Assembly: GCA_903900235.1 (NCBI GenBank)
Contig: CAIUMH010000093.1
Location: forward strand, 62,001-126,000
DNA length: 64,000 nucleotides
Direction of reading: 5' to 3'
Origin: an uncultured Actinomycetes bacterium
GTDB lineage: Bacteria; Actinomycetota; Acidimicrobiia; Acidimicrobiales; RAAP-2
Shown here: positions 27,180 through 36,888 of the stretch, piece after piece
Layout of the letters: every line of letters starts with the position of its first letter
How positions within the stretch are numbered: position 1 is the first letter of the stretch
Program-made: the position numbers and the translations under genes
Notes under the pieces: generated by a model
The model's input: the letters and a program-made list of their open reading frames with translations, nothing else
Databases searched by the model: none
What the model was told of the DNA's origin: nothing

Positions 27180-28457
27180 TCAGCCCTCGCTGCGCTTGAG
27201 TCGCTTGCGGCTCATCACGATGACCGCAGCGCCACCGAACAGGATGACCACTCCGAAGAGCGCGATGCCACCGACCTCTGCACCCGTGAAGGCGAGCGTC
27301 GTGGGCGCCGGCGTCGTCGTCGGAGCCGGGGTCACGACGGTTGTCGTTGGGGTCGTCGTCGGCAGCGTGGTCGGCGGGGCCGTGGTCGGTGGGACCGTGG
27401 TCGTGGTCGTCACCTCAGGGGTGAGGTAGGAGATCACCACGGTGCCCGAACCACCGTCGGCACCAAGGAGCAGCGAGACGTAGTTGGCGCAGGCCACCAG
27501 GACACCCGAGGAGCCACACCCTGTGACCGATCCACCGCCACCGCCACCGCCGGTCCCCGCAACACCTGCGGTTGCCGGTGTTCCGGTGCCGTCCATCTGA
27601 GTCGAGTGACCAGCGTTGGCGCAGCCACCAAGCCCGGCAGCATCACTTTGGATGGCGGAGAGCAACGTGCCTGTGATCAGCGGGACGCCCGAGGTGTTGA
27701 AGAGCTGGCCGTAGGGCGGGAACGCGTAGGAGCCGCCCATGGTCCCGCCGCCACCGCCACCGCAGCCGTACTCGACCGAGGTGCCGCTGAGGTCGTTGAC
27801 TGTTCCTGCACCGCCATCGCCGCCGTTGGCCGCGATGTTGGGGATGTCGACGCCGTGGGAGCCGTCGGCACTGTCACCGGCTCCACCGCCAGCCCCGTCG
27901 AACGAGAAGCTGCCACCGAGATGCTTGACCGAGCTGCCGCCCGAGCCAGCTGGGTTGAATCCCTCTGGTGTCGGCGTGCCCCCGCTCCCCTGACCACCCT
28001 GGCTACCGGGTGCCTCGATGTCGACCGAGGCTGTGGCGTCCACGAACGACGAGGTGCCGCCGCTACCACCGTTGGTGTTCGGTGATCCGCCGGCCTGCCC
28101 ACCAGCGCCAACCGTGACCGCCACCGCGTCTCCCGCCGCCACTGTCACGGTCTGGGTCTCGACGGCTCCACCACCACCGCCACCACCGGCGCCATCGGGT
28201 GACGTGAGGTCGGCCCCGCCACCGGCGCCGCCGCCGCCGACCGCCAGGACGTCGATCTCGGTGACGCCGTCAGGCACGGTCCATGCGCAGTCAGCCGAGA
28301 ACGTCACGATGGTGTTGAGGCCCGACTCCACGGAGGACTCACCGCACCCAGGAGCGGCTGCCTGCACCGGAATCTGGGTGGCTAGGCCCAAGGTGAGTCC
28401 GCCACTCAACATGAGGGCGGCTCCGGCGACCGGTCGCATGATCCAACTCAATCTCAT
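27180..28457 (-). CDS. Glycine-rich surface protein with LAXTG sorting signal
   Basis: 425 aa. MRLSWIMRPVAGAALMLSGGLTLG is a signal peptide (ATG 28457, SD GGAAG). The body is glycine-rich (AVGGGGAGGGADL, GAGGGGGGGAVETQ) and alternates with valine-rich strands such as VTVAAGDAVAVTVGAGG, a glycine-rich domain arrangement found in exported actinobacterial proteins. A Thr/Pro linker follows, then LAFTGAEVGG, a hydrophobic helix and MSRKRLKR. LAFTG fits the LAXTG signal of class E sortases, so the protein is probably attached covalently to peptidoglycan. No sortase is in the window. Ends at a strong terminator. Confidence 0.88.
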   Translation of the reverse strand: MRLSWIMRPVAGAALMLSGGLTLGLATQIPVQAAAPGCGESSVESGLNTIVTFSADCAWTVPDGVTEIDVLAVGGGGAGGGADLTSPDGAGGGGGGGAVETQTVTVAAGDAVAVTVGAGGQAGGSPNTNGGSGGTSSFVDATASVDIEAPGSQGGQGSGGTPTPEGFNPAGSGGSSVKHLGGSFSFDGAGGGAGDSADGSHGVDIPNIAANGGDGGAGTVNDLSGTSVEYGCGGGGGGTMGGSYAFPPYGQLFNTSGVPLITGTLLSAIQSDAAGLGGCANAGHSTQMDGTGTPATAGVAGTGGGGGGGSVTGCGSSGVLVACANYVSLLLGADGGSGTVVISYLTPEVTTTTTVPPTTAPPTTLPTTTPTTTVVTPAPTTTPAPTTLAFTGAEVGGIALFGVVILFGGAAVIVMSRKRLKRSEG

Positions 28458-28935
28458 CTGTTCGCTCTTCCTTCCATGAAGACGTCGATCCTGTTCACAT
28501 GACAATCACGTTGGATAACGTGGCAGCCATTCCGAGATCAGTTTCTAGCACATTGCCCCAGAGCGCTCGCGGATTCGCGCACCGCCAGAATGGGCTGGCC
28601 TCGTCATCGATGCCCGACGTGGAGCAGCACAAGGTGGAAGGCGAATTGCCAGGGCGGTCGCTCGAGGGAATTGGGGATTGCCTGACGAGGATCGCTCATG
28701 TGCGGCGTGGTCTGGGCTGCGTGAGGTGGGATGAGTGGCTGATGTCCGATTGGTCAGATCCCGGCTCGCCCGGGACAACAACGAGCGGCCGTAAGCGCCA
28801 CGAGCCGGATTCCTCTCGAGGTGACTCATCCACAAAGGTGCGTTGCTTGGGTGCGCGGTAGGGGTCAGCGTCCAGCGATACGCCCGAGCCGACAGCGCTC
28901 GATCGTGTCGGTCAGGGGCTGCGGATGAGTTTCAG
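28458..28935. other. Intergenic region upstream of the LAXTG gene
   Basis: About 480 bp, should hold the promoter of the LAXTG gene (minus strand). No gene or structured RNA recognised. Confidence 0.35.
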
Positions 28936-29796
28936 TCACCCACAAACTTGGCGGCCCGCATGGTTACGCAGGACCTGCCACAGGGCTAAGGCCTTGGCAC
29001 CGATCGAAGGTTGGTCGGTGTGAGCACGCGCTTCGATCATCACACGCGGGCCAGTGACCACGATGCCGTGACCGGGCAGGAGGTGCTCCACGTCGAGAGC
29101 TCGGAGTCGGGCCTCGCTGGTTGCCGACAATTCGGGGTCGACGAACTCGGGGTTGAACCACGCCCGTCCGTCGGCCGACAGAACCGCATCGCCTGAAAGG
29201 AGGGTGCGGGTGGGTGCATGGAAGAGACAGGTTGAGTCATCGCTGTGGCCGGGAGTGTTGAGTACCTGCCAGTCGGGGAGCCCGGGGAGGTGGTCGCCGT
29301 CGGACAGCCACGAGTCCGGTTCGAACGGGAGCCGAACCCCTTTGCCGTCCCAGCCGATCAACGTCGCCGTGCCGGAGATCTCCTTGGTGGCCACCAGGTC
29401 ACGGGGCTGGCTCGCCATCACCGGGAGAATCTGCGAGACCGCCCTGATACCCGGCGGGCGGAGGGCCCGTGTCCCAGCGCGCATCTCCGCGATCGCCATT
29501 GGGAAGTACACGGCGGTTCCATGCTGGTCGCGCAGCGATGGGAGGCCACCGACGTGGTCCGCGTGTCCGTGGGTGGCCACTGCCGCCCCGAGCTCGGACA
29601 AGTCCGATCCGCGGTCGGACAACACGTCCGCCACGAACGGGATCTGCGATGGCATACCCAGGTCGACCACGAGCGGTTGCCCGTCGCCACCGTCGTGGAT
29701 GACGTAGCAGTTGTAGAGCCATTTCGAGATCACGGTGATGCCGATCTCTGGCAACTCCGTGATCACCGGTGCTGGACCAGATCGTTTGGTTCCCAT
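28936..29796 (-). CDS. Metallo-beta-lactamase-fold hydrolase
   Basis: 286 aa. Zinc motif ATHGHADHVGG (HxHxDH), then TPGHSDDSTCLF, LLSGDAVL and LLPGHGIV, all family ligands in order. Close to glyoxalase II/quorum-quenching type hydrolases by motif layout. No signal peptide. The start MGTKRSGPAP is a few residues before the fold. Isolated. Confidence 0.85.
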   Translation of the reverse strand: MGTKRSGPAPVITELPEIGITVISKWLYNCYVIHDGGDGQPLVVDLGMPSQIPFVADVLSDRGSDLSELGAAVATHGHADHVGGLPSLRDQHGTAVYFPMAIAEMRAGTRALRPPGIRAVSQILPVMASQPRDLVATKEISGTATLIGWDGKGVRLPFEPDSWLSDGDHLPGLPDWQVLNTPGHSDDSTCLFHAPTRTLLSGDAVLSADGRAWFNPEFVDPELSATSEARLRALDVEHLLPGHGIVVTGPRVMIEARAHTDQPSIGAKALALWQVLRNHAGRQVCG

Positions 29797-30500
29797 CGTC
29801 CAACACTATGGCTCCGAGCCGGCGGGGGCCCCGATCTCAGGCCGCTTCGGCCTTGGTGTGGTTGTCGTTGTTGAGGGTGATCGACTTCCCCCGACCCCTG
29901 GGTCGGCGCCGATCTCCATGACCGAGAGTCAGTGGGCCGTCCCGCTCGGGTCCGGCGATCGTCCCAGGAACTCGGTGGAGGCGTTCACCACGATCCGTTG
30001 CGCCGATTCGTGCGACGCGACCAGGAGGCGAGCCAGATTGGTGTGCGACAGGCCATTGTCGAGCTTCTTGGTCCAGCGGGTCGAGCCGTTCGGGTCGACC
30101 GCCCGCCCGTGGACGAGTGCAGGACGATGCTGATTTGGGGGTGCGCCCGGCAGGTCCTGTTATGGCCTGTCACCTCCGACTTTTCTCATGGGAGAGAGGG
30201 AGGCCGACACGCAGGCGGCACCGCAATTGCCACACGCCGGGCCGCCCACTCGAGCCGGGAGACGAGCCGCACGGCACGGGACGGAAGGCGGGGCACTGAT
30301 ACCGCATCGACTCAACCGATCCACCTCCTAACAGCGTCGCCCGATCAGCAACATCGCGATGAGCCTCCGGAAACCCGAGAGGGCAGGTCTCATCGAAATG
30401 CCGACCAACGAAATAATCAAGCTCACCGATCATGCGACTCGCGCGTTGAGCTGACACCGGGACGATGGGCAGGCTGCTTGCCCAAATCAAGGAGAGAACG
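29797..30500. other. Gene-poor stretch
   Basis: About 700 bp with no supported gene. A minus-strand frame near 29929-30155 encodes a protein-like run (TRWTKKLDNGLSHTNLARLL) but follows a TAA without an ATG, GTG or TTG start, so it is at most a remnant. Confidence 0.3.
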
Positions 30501-30532
30501 CAGAGGGAGTGGCCACAGGGCCACTCCCTCTG
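30501..30532 (-). terminator. Terminator hairpin downstream of nrdJ (second of two)
   Basis: Arms 30501-30514 and 30519-30532 pair perfectly over 14 bp with the tetraloop CTGT on the minus strand. It is followed on that strand by GCGTTCTCTCCTTGATTT-like sequence, a T-rich tail. Lies about 136 bp after the nrdJ stop. Confidence 0.8.
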
Positions 30533-30543
30533 CTCGCATTTTG

Positions 30544-30583
30544 CAACTGTCTCCCTCCAGCCGAGGCGAGAGGGCGACAGTTG
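30544..30583 (-). terminator. Hairpin downstream of nrdJ (first of two)
   Basis: Arms CAACTGTC (30544-30551) and GACAGTTG (30576-30583) extend inward through CCCTC/GAGGG with one mismatch, giving about 13 bp around a 12-base loop. No clear T tract, so termination by this stem alone is doubtful. Confidence 0.5.
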
Positions 30584-30667
30584 AGATTTCCGGTACTGCT
30601 GGGAACTACTTGATACTCACAAGCTCCTTGCTCACAAGAGAAGGAGACACTAAAAGATCCCCGTCTT

Positions 30668-33454
30668 TCAGCTACAGCCGCTGGTCGTTCCACATGAGCT
30701 GCACACGTAGCACGATCCCGCCCGCTGCATCATGTCGCCACAGCTGTAGCAGTAGGGGGCGTCGCGCTGCTCGGCCCGGGCGATCGTGGTCGGTGAGGTC
30801 GAGAGAGCGATGGGCTCGGTGGTCACCATGCCAACGGTCTGCGTACTGGCCTCCTCGACGCCAGGGAGCGTCGGCTGCGTGCGCTCGGCTGACGACAGCA
30901 CCCCGAGCTCTTCACGATCGGTGAGCGAGAGGTAGTCGAGCGCGAGTCGGCGGAAGATGTAGTCCACCAGGCTCGATGCAATCCGCAGCTCGGCATCATC
31001 GGTGATACCAGCGGGCTCGAAACGCATGTTGGCGTACTTGCGCACATAGGTAGCCAGCGGGACACCGTGCTGCAGGCCGAGGCTGATGGAGATCGAGAAT
31101 GCATCCATGATCCCGGCAAGGGTCGAGCCTTGCTTGGAAACCTTGATGAACACCTCGCCCGGCCGGCCGTCCTCGTACTCGCCGACGGTCACGTAGCCCT
31201 CGCAGTCCGCCACGCGGAACGAGAAGGTGCTTGAGCGACGACGACGAGGCAGACGCTCACGCACCGCCCCGACGACCACGCCACCGGCGGCCACCGCCGA
31301 GGCCAGCTGTGCCTCAAGCTCGGCCACTCGTGCCTTCAAGCCCTGTGGAACGCTCTCGTCCTCGCTGTCCTTCTTGGTCGTCGAGAGCGGCTGAGCCACC
31401 TTGCAGTTGTCGCGGTAGATGGCGACGGCCTTCACTCCGAGCTTCCAGGCATCGATGTGCAGCTGCTCGATGTCCTCGACCGTGACGTCTTCTGGCATGT
31501 TCACGGTCTTGGAGATCGCGCCGGAGATGAACGGCTGCACGGCGCCCATCATCTTGACGTGACCGAGGTAGTGAATGGTGTTGTCACCCATCGAGCAGGC
31601 GAACACGGGGAGGTGCTCCGCCTTGACGTGGGGTGCGCCGATGATCGACATGTTCTCGTTGATGTAGGCCACGATCTCGGTGATCTGGTCGGCTCCGTAG
31701 CCAAGCTTGTCGAGCGCTCGAGGCACCGTCTGGTTCACGATTGACATCGTGCCGCCGCCAACGAGCTTCTTGGTCTTGACGAGGCCGAGGTCGGGCTCAA
31801 TGCCAGTCGTGTCGCAGTCCATCAGCAGGCCGATGGTCCCAGTCGGTGCCAACACCGAGGCCTGGGCATTTCGCGTCCCGTGGACCTCTGCGAGATCGAC
31901 CGCTTCATCCCACGCTTCTTGGGCCGCTCCGAGCAGCTCGGCGGGCACCATGTCCTCGTCGATCTCGGCGGCCGCAGCCTGGTGCTTGCGCAGCACCCGG
32001 AGCATCGGCTCGGCATTCTCGTAGTAGCCAGCGTGCGGCCCCATGCGAGCCGCCGTGCGGGCGCTTGTGGCGTAGGAGTGCCCAGTGAGCAGTGCGGTGA
32101 TGGCTGCTGCCCACGCCCGCCCCTCATCAGAGTCATACGGGAGACCACAGGCCATCAGCAGGGCACCGAGGTTGGCATAGCCGATGCCAAGCTGACGGAA
32201 CTTGATCGAGTTCTCGCCAATAGGGCCGGTCGGGTAGTCGGCGTTGCCGACCAGAATCTCCTGGGCGGTGAACATGACCTCGATGGCCGCCTTGTAGCCC
32301 TCAACGTCGAAGACTTCGTCGTCGGAGAGGAACTTCATCAGGTTGATGCTGGCGAGGTTGCAGGCCGAGTTGTCGACGTGCATGTACTCGCTGCAGGGGT
32401 TCGACCCGTTGATCCGGTCAGTGTTCGAAGAGGTGTGCCAGTCGTTGATGGTGGTGTCGAACTGCATGCCTGGATCCGCACAGTCCCAGGCGGCCTGGGC
32501 GAACTGACGGAAGAGATCGCGAGCCCTCACGCTCCGAATGACCGACCCATCGGTGCGGGCCAGCAGGTTCCAGTCGGCGTCGTCGAGGACCGCCTGCATG
32601 AACTCGTCGGTCACTCGGACCGAGTTGTTGGCGTTCTGATACTGAACGCTGGTGATGTCCTTGCCGTCGAGGGACATGTCGAAGCCGTTGTCGCGCAGGA
32701 CTCGTGCCTTGGCCTCCTCATTGGCCTTGCACCAGATGAAGTCTTCGATGTCGGGGTGATCGGCATCCAAGATGACCATCTTGGCGGCCCGGCGGGTCTT
32801 TCCACCCGACTTGATGGTCCCGGCGGACGAGTCGGCGCCTCGCATGAAGCTGACCGGACCCGAGGCGGTCCCGCCACCGGCGAGGGGCTCGGCGGATGAG
32901 CGGATGCGCGACAGGTTGACGCCGGCACCGGAGCCGCCCTTGAAGATCACGCCCTCTTCGGTGTACCAGTTGAGCACCGAGGAAATCGAGTCGTTCACAG
33001 CCAAGATGAAGCAGGCGCTGGCCTGCTGGGGCACGCCTCGCACGCCGATGTTGAACCACACCGGCGAGTTGAAGGCCGCCTTCTGGTGGACGATGAGGTG
33101 CTTGAGTTCGGCCCGGAAGACCTCGGCCTCGTCGGTGTCGACGAAGTAGCCGTCCTTGATGCCCCAGTCGGTGATCGTGTCGGCCACGCGGTCAGACACC
33201 TGCTTGAGTGAGACTTCACGCTCGTCCGTGCCGAGGGTGCCACGAAAATACTTCTGGGCGAGGATGTTGGTGGCATTGACGCTCCAAGTCTCGGGCACCT
33301 CGACGCCGAGCTGCTCGAAGGCCACGGAGCCGTCCCGATAGTCCGTCAGACGAGAGTCACGCTGCTCCCAGGTGACCTCCTCGTAAGGGTGCACGCCCTC
33401 GGTGGTGAAGTGGCGCCGGATGCCGATCCCTGCTCGCTGCGGTGCAATTGCCAT
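30668..33454 (-). CDS. nrdJ: Adenosylcobalamin-dependent ribonucleotide reductase (class II)
   Basis: 928 aa. Reduces ribonucleotides to deoxyribonucleotides using a radical from B12, independently of oxygen. Features: FNSPVWFNIG near the start of the barrel; the substrate-site GGSGAGVNLSRIRSS; NGSNPCSEYMHVDNSACNLAS (active-site loop, with Cys and Glu); and the finger-loop region. The C-terminus has CYSCGDMM...CYVCSSC, the zinc/redox Cys cluster of long NrdJ proteins. ATG at 33454 has GAGGAG 9 bases upstream. Two NrdR-like boxes precede it. No class I nrdAB genes are in the window. Confidence 0.97.
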   Translation of the reverse strand: MAIAPQRAGIGIRRHFTTEGVHPYEEVTWEQRDSRLTDYRDGSVAFEQLGVEVPETWSVNATNILAQKYFRGTLGTDEREVSLKQVSDRVADTITDWGIKDGYFVDTDEAEVFRAELKHLIVHQKAAFNSPVWFNIGVRGVPQQASACFILAVNDSISSVLNWYTEEGVIFKGGSGAGVNLSRIRSSAEPLAGGGTASGPVSFMRGADSSAGTIKSGGKTRRAAKMVILDADHPDIEDFIWCKANEEAKARVLRDNGFDMSLDGKDITSVQYQNANNSVRVTDEFMQAVLDDADWNLLARTDGSVIRSVRARDLFRQFAQAAWDCADPGMQFDTTINDWHTSSNTDRINGSNPCSEYMHVDNSACNLASINLMKFLSDDEVFDVEGYKAAIEVMFTAQEILVGNADYPTGPIGENSIKFRQLGIGYANLGALLMACGLPYDSDEGRAWAAAITALLTGHSYATSARTAARMGPHAGYYENAEPMLRVLRKHQAAAAEIDEDMVPAELLGAAQEAWDEAVDLAEVHGTRNAQASVLAPTGTIGLLMDCDTTGIEPDLGLVKTKKLVGGGTMSIVNQTVPRALDKLGYGADQITEIVAYINENMSIIGAPHVKAEHLPVFACSMGDNTIHYLGHVKMMGAVQPFISGAISKTVNMPEDVTVEDIEQLHIDAWKLGVKAVAIYRDNCKVAQPLSTTKKDSEDESVPQGLKARVAELEAQLASAVAAGGVVVGAVRERLPRRRRSSTFSFRVADCEGYVTVGEYEDGRPGEVFIKVSKQGSTLAGIMDAFSISISLGLQHGVPLATYVRKYANMRFEPAGITDDAELRIASSLVDYIFRRLALDYLSLTDREELGVLSSAERTQPTLPGVEEASTQTVGMVTTEPIALSTSPTTIARAEQRDAPYCYSCGDMMQRAGSCYVCSSCGTTSGCS

Positions 33455-33551
33455 CGTGTTGATCTCCTCGTTGCGTTCTGATGCGGCGTCCTGATCTCCT
33501 CGACGTCGCCGCCCGACGAGGATTCCCCCTACACACCCAAATTAACCCTCA

Positions 33552-33600
33552 ACCACTACATCTTGTGGTCATCAGATCTAGTGCATCTAGATACTGTGGT
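33552..33600. promoter_or_regulatory. Probable pair of NrdR boxes upstream of nrdJ
   Basis: ACCACTACATCTTGTGGT (33552-33569) is an imperfect palindrome. A related sequence, GCATCTAGATACTGTGGT (33583-33600), matches it at 12 of 18 positions and starts 31 bp later, which is three helical turns. Paired, phased boxes of this kind upstream of ribonucleotide-reductase genes are the known layout for NrdR repression. No nrdR gene is in the window. The divergent glycerol kinase might share the region. Confidence 0.6.
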
Positions 33601-33735
33601 CATTACAGCACTGTAGTTACGTATCTGTCAACGCTATTGGACGCGCGTACCTGCAGGTCAGAGGCCGTTCGCGAAAGTTTGCGCGTGATACCTCCTCGGA
33701 GACACCCAACGGTCGAGGCGATAGCGTCTTGCCAC

Positions 33736-35226
33736 ATGCCCTTCGTGATCGCCATCGACGCCGGAACCACCGGCGTCCGCTCCCTCCTCGTTGATGCCTC
33801 TGGCGCCATCGTCGACGTCGCCTACCGCGAGCTCACCCAGTCGTACCCCTCCCCTGGATGGGTCGAGCATGACCCTGAGGAGATCTGGCGGACGGTGGCC
33901 GAGACCTTGGCCGAGGTGATGGAACGGCACGCCAATGTCGACGTGGCGGCCATCGGTATCACCAACCAGCGCGAGACCGTCGTGGCATTCGACCGGGCCG
34001 ACGGTCGCGTCCTGGCCCCTGCGCCGGTCTGGCAGGACAAGCGCACGGCGGCGGCCTGCGAGCAACTGCGTGCCGCCGGGTACCTCGACGAGGTCCGTTC
34101 AGCCACCGGCCTCGTCCTCGACCCGTACTTCAGCGCCACCAAGATGGCCTGGCTGATCGAGTCAGGATGCCTCGAGGGCGCCATCTCCCCCGCCCTCGGC
34201 ACGATCGATTCCTGGATCGCCTGGCGACTCACCGGTGGATCTTCAGCCGGACGCTTCGTCACAGACCCCTCCAATGCGTCGCGCACCTTGCTCTTCGATA
34301 TCGACACCCTGGCCTGGTCCGATCGCCTCTGTGAGATCTTCGGCGTGGACTCCGAGCTGCTGGCCGAGGTGGTGCCATCGTGCGGACGGATCGGCCTCGT
34401 CGATGGTGACGTTGTGCCGAGTCTCGCTGGTGTTCCTCTCAGCGGCATCCTCGGAGATCAGCAGTCCGCACTCTTCGGCCAGGCCTGCACCGAAGCCGGG
34501 ATGGTCAAGGCCACCTATGGAACCGGCGCCTTCGTGCTGCTCCAGGCCGGAGCTGACCGTCCGGAGACTGCCGATGGCCTGCTGACGACGGTGGCCTGGG
34601 ACCTCGGCGCTCACGGGGGTGTGTCCTATGCCCTCGAGGGTTCGGCCTTCGTGGCCGGTGCCGCCATCCAGTGGCTCCGCGATGAGCTGGGCATCATCGG
34701 CTCGGCCACGGAGACCGAAGCGCTCGCCCGCAGCGTCGAATCATCCGAAGGCCTGTCGTTCATTCCAGCCTTCGTTGGCCTCGGCAGCCCATGGTGGGAT
34801 GACTCGGCGCGCGGTGCGATCGTCGGGATCACCCGCGGCTCAGGTCGAGCCCAGCTCGCTCGGGCCGTCGTTGACTCGCTCGCCTTCGAGGTCCGGGCCA
34901 TCACCGACGCCATGGCGCTCGCCTCTGGGCGTGCCGTGGCCGAGGTCCGCGTCGACGGTGGAGCCGCCGCCATGGATCTGCTTCTTGCCACCCAGGCCGA
35001 GCAGTCCAAGGTTCCGGTCATCCGACCCACCTCGCTCGAGTCCACCGCTCTGGGTGCCGCAAAAATCGCTGGACTCGCCGAGGGTGTCTGGGCCAACCTC
35101 GACGAGCTGGCTCAGCGCTGGAGGGCGAGCGCCACCTTCTTCCCCACCGACGGCCTGGCCGAGCTGTCTGACGATACCTATCGCTCCTGGTGCGATGCCC
35201 TCGATCGGTCGAGGGGCTGGGTCTAG
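33736..35226 (+). CDS. glpK: Glycerol kinase
   Basis: 496 aa FGGY-family kinase that makes sn-glycerol 3-phosphate from glycerol and ATP. N-terminal IAIDAGTTGVRS is the phosphate-binding loop; GITNQRETVVAFD and VWQDKRTAAAC contain glycerol-contact residues; DPYFSATKMAWL, GILGDQQSALFGQ and MVKATYGTGAFVLL are signatures of GlpK; RVDGGAAAMDLLLATQAEQ is near the ATP site. ATG at 33736 is preferred, since the motif begins five residues in. Its stop is four bases from the convergent acyltransferase stop. Provides precursor for the phospholipid synthesis enzymes next to it. Confidence 0.93.
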   Translation: MPFVIAIDAGTTGVRSLLVDASGAIVDVAYRELTQSYPSPGWVEHDPEEIWRTVAETLAEVMERHANVDVAAIGITNQRETVVAFDRADGRVLAPAPVWQDKRTAAACEQLRAAGYLDEVRSATGLVLDPYFSATKMAWLIESGCLEGAISPALGTIDSWIAWRLTGGSSAGRFVTDPSNASRTLLFDIDTLAWSDRLCEIFGVDSELLAEVVPSCGRIGLVDGDVVPSLAGVPLSGILGDQQSALFGQACTEAGMVKATYGTGAFVLLQAGADRPETADGLLTTVAWDLGAHGGVSYALEGSAFVAGAAIQWLRDELGIIGSATETEALARSVESSEGLSFIPAFVGLGSPWWDDSARGAIVGITRGSGRAQLARAVVDSLAFEVRAITDAMALASGRAVAEVRVDGGAAAMDLLLATQAEQSKVPVIRPTSLESTALGAAKIAGLAEGVWANLDELAQRWRASATFFPTDGLAELSDDTYRSWCDALDRSRGWV

Positions 35227-35230
35227 CTCT

Positions 35231-35893
35231 TCAGCGCTGCTTGGCGGCGATGTACTCGTCGATATACGGGCGACCCGAGAGCATGGCGATCGCCTGCATG
35301 AGCTCGTCGGTAAAGGACCGCAAGGCTTCAAACTCTGAGCCTGCCGCCTCGACGTCGGCCACGGTGATGCGCATCGGCTCGCCGAAGCGCACCTCGACGC
35401 GCTTGAACGGGCTCATCCGATTCTGGCCCACCGGCTGGACCTCGGCGGTGCCACGGATCCCGACGGGGACCACGGGGCAGCCGCTGGCCAGCGCCATGCG
35501 GGCCACGCCGGTCTTGCCCTTGTGGACATACTCGTCGAGCGAGCGCGTTCCCTCGGGATAGAGACCGATCACCTTGCCTTGAGAGAGGACCTCGAGAGCC
35601 GTGGCCATGGCTCGCTCGGACGCGCTTCCGCCGCCTCGACGGATGGGGATCTGCCCGGCGAGGCGAAAGAACCAGGCCGAACGCCGATCATCGAAGTACT
35701 CAGCCTTGGCCAAGAACGCCACCTTGCGGCGAAACACAACAAGGGGAAGGAACAGCGAATCGCAGAACGCCTGGTGGTTCGCCGCCAGCAGGACCCCACC
35801 GTGTCGAGGGATGTGGCGGCGGTTCCTTGCCTTGACCCGCCAGACCAACCAGAGGAATGGGGAGAACAACGCCTTGACCAGCCAGTAGCCCAC
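35231..35893 (-). CDS. 1-acyl-sn-glycerol-3-phosphate acyltransferase
   Basis: 220 aa PlsC/LPLAT family. The HX4D catalytic box is ANHQAFCDSLF, the substrate-binding motif is GLYPEGTRSLDE, and VPVGIRGTAEVQP follows. An N-terminal hydrophobic segment (LVKALFSPFLWLVW) points to membrane association. Convergent with glycerol kinase, divergent from the SMP-30 protein at 35992. Probably acylates lysophosphatidate, but menaquinone- or mannoside-linked substrates cannot be excluded. Confidence 0.9.
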   Translation of the reverse strand: MGYWLVKALFSPFLWLVWRVKARNRRHIPRHGGVLLAANHQAFCDSLFLPLVVFRRKVAFLAKAEYFDDRRSAWFFRLAGQIPIRRGGGSASERAMATALEVLSQGKVIGLYPEGTRSLDEYVHKGKTGVARMALASGCPVVPVGIRGTAEVQPVGQNRMSPFKRVEVRFGEPMRITVADVEAAGSEFEALRSFTDELMQAIAMLSGRPYIDEYIAAKQR

Positions 35894-35991
35894 GGATGAA
35901 CGCTACCGCCCCCGCTTCGGCTGCGCTCAGGAGTACACGGTTCGACGGGCTGGGCCATACTCAGGACACGACGTCAGACCAGGAGGGGACC

Positions 35992-36888
35992 ATGACCACC
36001 GAGCACACCGCCACAACCCTGCGCGAGGGCCTGGCCTTCGGGGAGGCTCCACGCTGGCATGAGGGTCGGCTCTACTACTCCGACTTCTACCGGCATGGCG
36101 TCTATTCCATGGCCGAGGACGGAAGCGACGAGCAGCTGCTCGTCGAGATCCCCGGTCAACCGTCGGGACTCGGCTGGATGCCCGACGGGGGAATGCTGAT
36201 CGTCTCGATGACCGACCACAAGGTGCTGCGGCGCTCACCCGATGGCGCGATCTCCCTCCATGCCGACCTCTCCGACTACTGCGGCTACTGGGCCAACGAC
36301 ATGGTGGTGGCAGAGGATGGCACGGCGTATGTCGGCAATTTCGGCTTCGACATCGACGCGTTCCTCGCCGAGCACGGCGTCGAGGGCGTGCTGACCCCAC
36401 CCGGGCCGCCCACGACCAACCTCGTCGTCCTCTCCCCTGCCGGCGACGTGCTCCAGGTGGTCGACGACATGGCCTTCCCCAACGGCACGGTGATCACCCC
36501 GGACGGCTCGACCCTGATCGTCGGCGAGACCATGCGGATGCGGCTGACTGCCTTCGACATCTTGAGCGACGGCACACTGGCGAACCGTCGGGTCTTCGCC
36601 CAGCTCGAACTCGTCCCCGCCGATGGCATCTGCCTTGACGCCGACGGCCAGGTCTGGGTGGCCAATGCTCTCGCCCCTGAGGCACTGCGCGTGGCCGAGG
36701 GTGGAGAGATCACCGCTCGGGTGGTCACCAGCCAGACCTGCTTCGCCTGCATGCTCGGCGGCGCCGACGGGGCAACCCTCTACGCCATGACCGCCCCTAC
36801 GTCTGACCACGCCGTCGTGGGTGCTGGACCACTCCTCGCCAAGATCGAGGCCGCCCACGTGGGCATCCCTCGATCCGGCCGGCCCTAG
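35992..36888 (+). CDS. SMP-30/gluconolactonase family protein
   Basis: 298 aa six-bladed beta-propeller lactonase. Metal ligands fit SMP-30: Glu in [16 protein letters not shown], Asn in [22 protein letters not shown], and Asp in [20 protein letters not shown] at 35992 with AGGAGG seven bases ahead. The stop overlaps that of alaC in tail-to-tail orientation. Acts on aldonolactones or similar; the substrate is not defined by the sequence. Confidence 0.9.
   Translation: MTTEHTATTLREGLAFGEAPRWHEGRLYYSDFYRHGVYSMAEDGSDEQLLVEIPGQPSGLGWMPDGGMLIVSMTDHKVLRRSPDGAISLHADLSDYCGYWANDMVVAEDGTAYVGNFGFDIDAFLAEHGVEGVLTPPGPPTTNLVVLSPAGDVLQVVDDMAFPNGTVITPDGSTLIVGETMRMRLTAFDILSDGTLANRRVFAQLELVPADGICLDADGQVWVANALAPEALRVAEGGEITARVVTSQTCFACMLGGADGATLYAMTAPTSDHAVVGAGPLLAKIEAAHVGIPRSGRP

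Noticed and set aside
27196-28479. Plus-strand Pro/Val-rich frames opposite the LAXTG gene
   Set aside because: They are the complement of the glycine-rich repeats; the minus strand has a signal peptide, SD, sorting motif and terminator.
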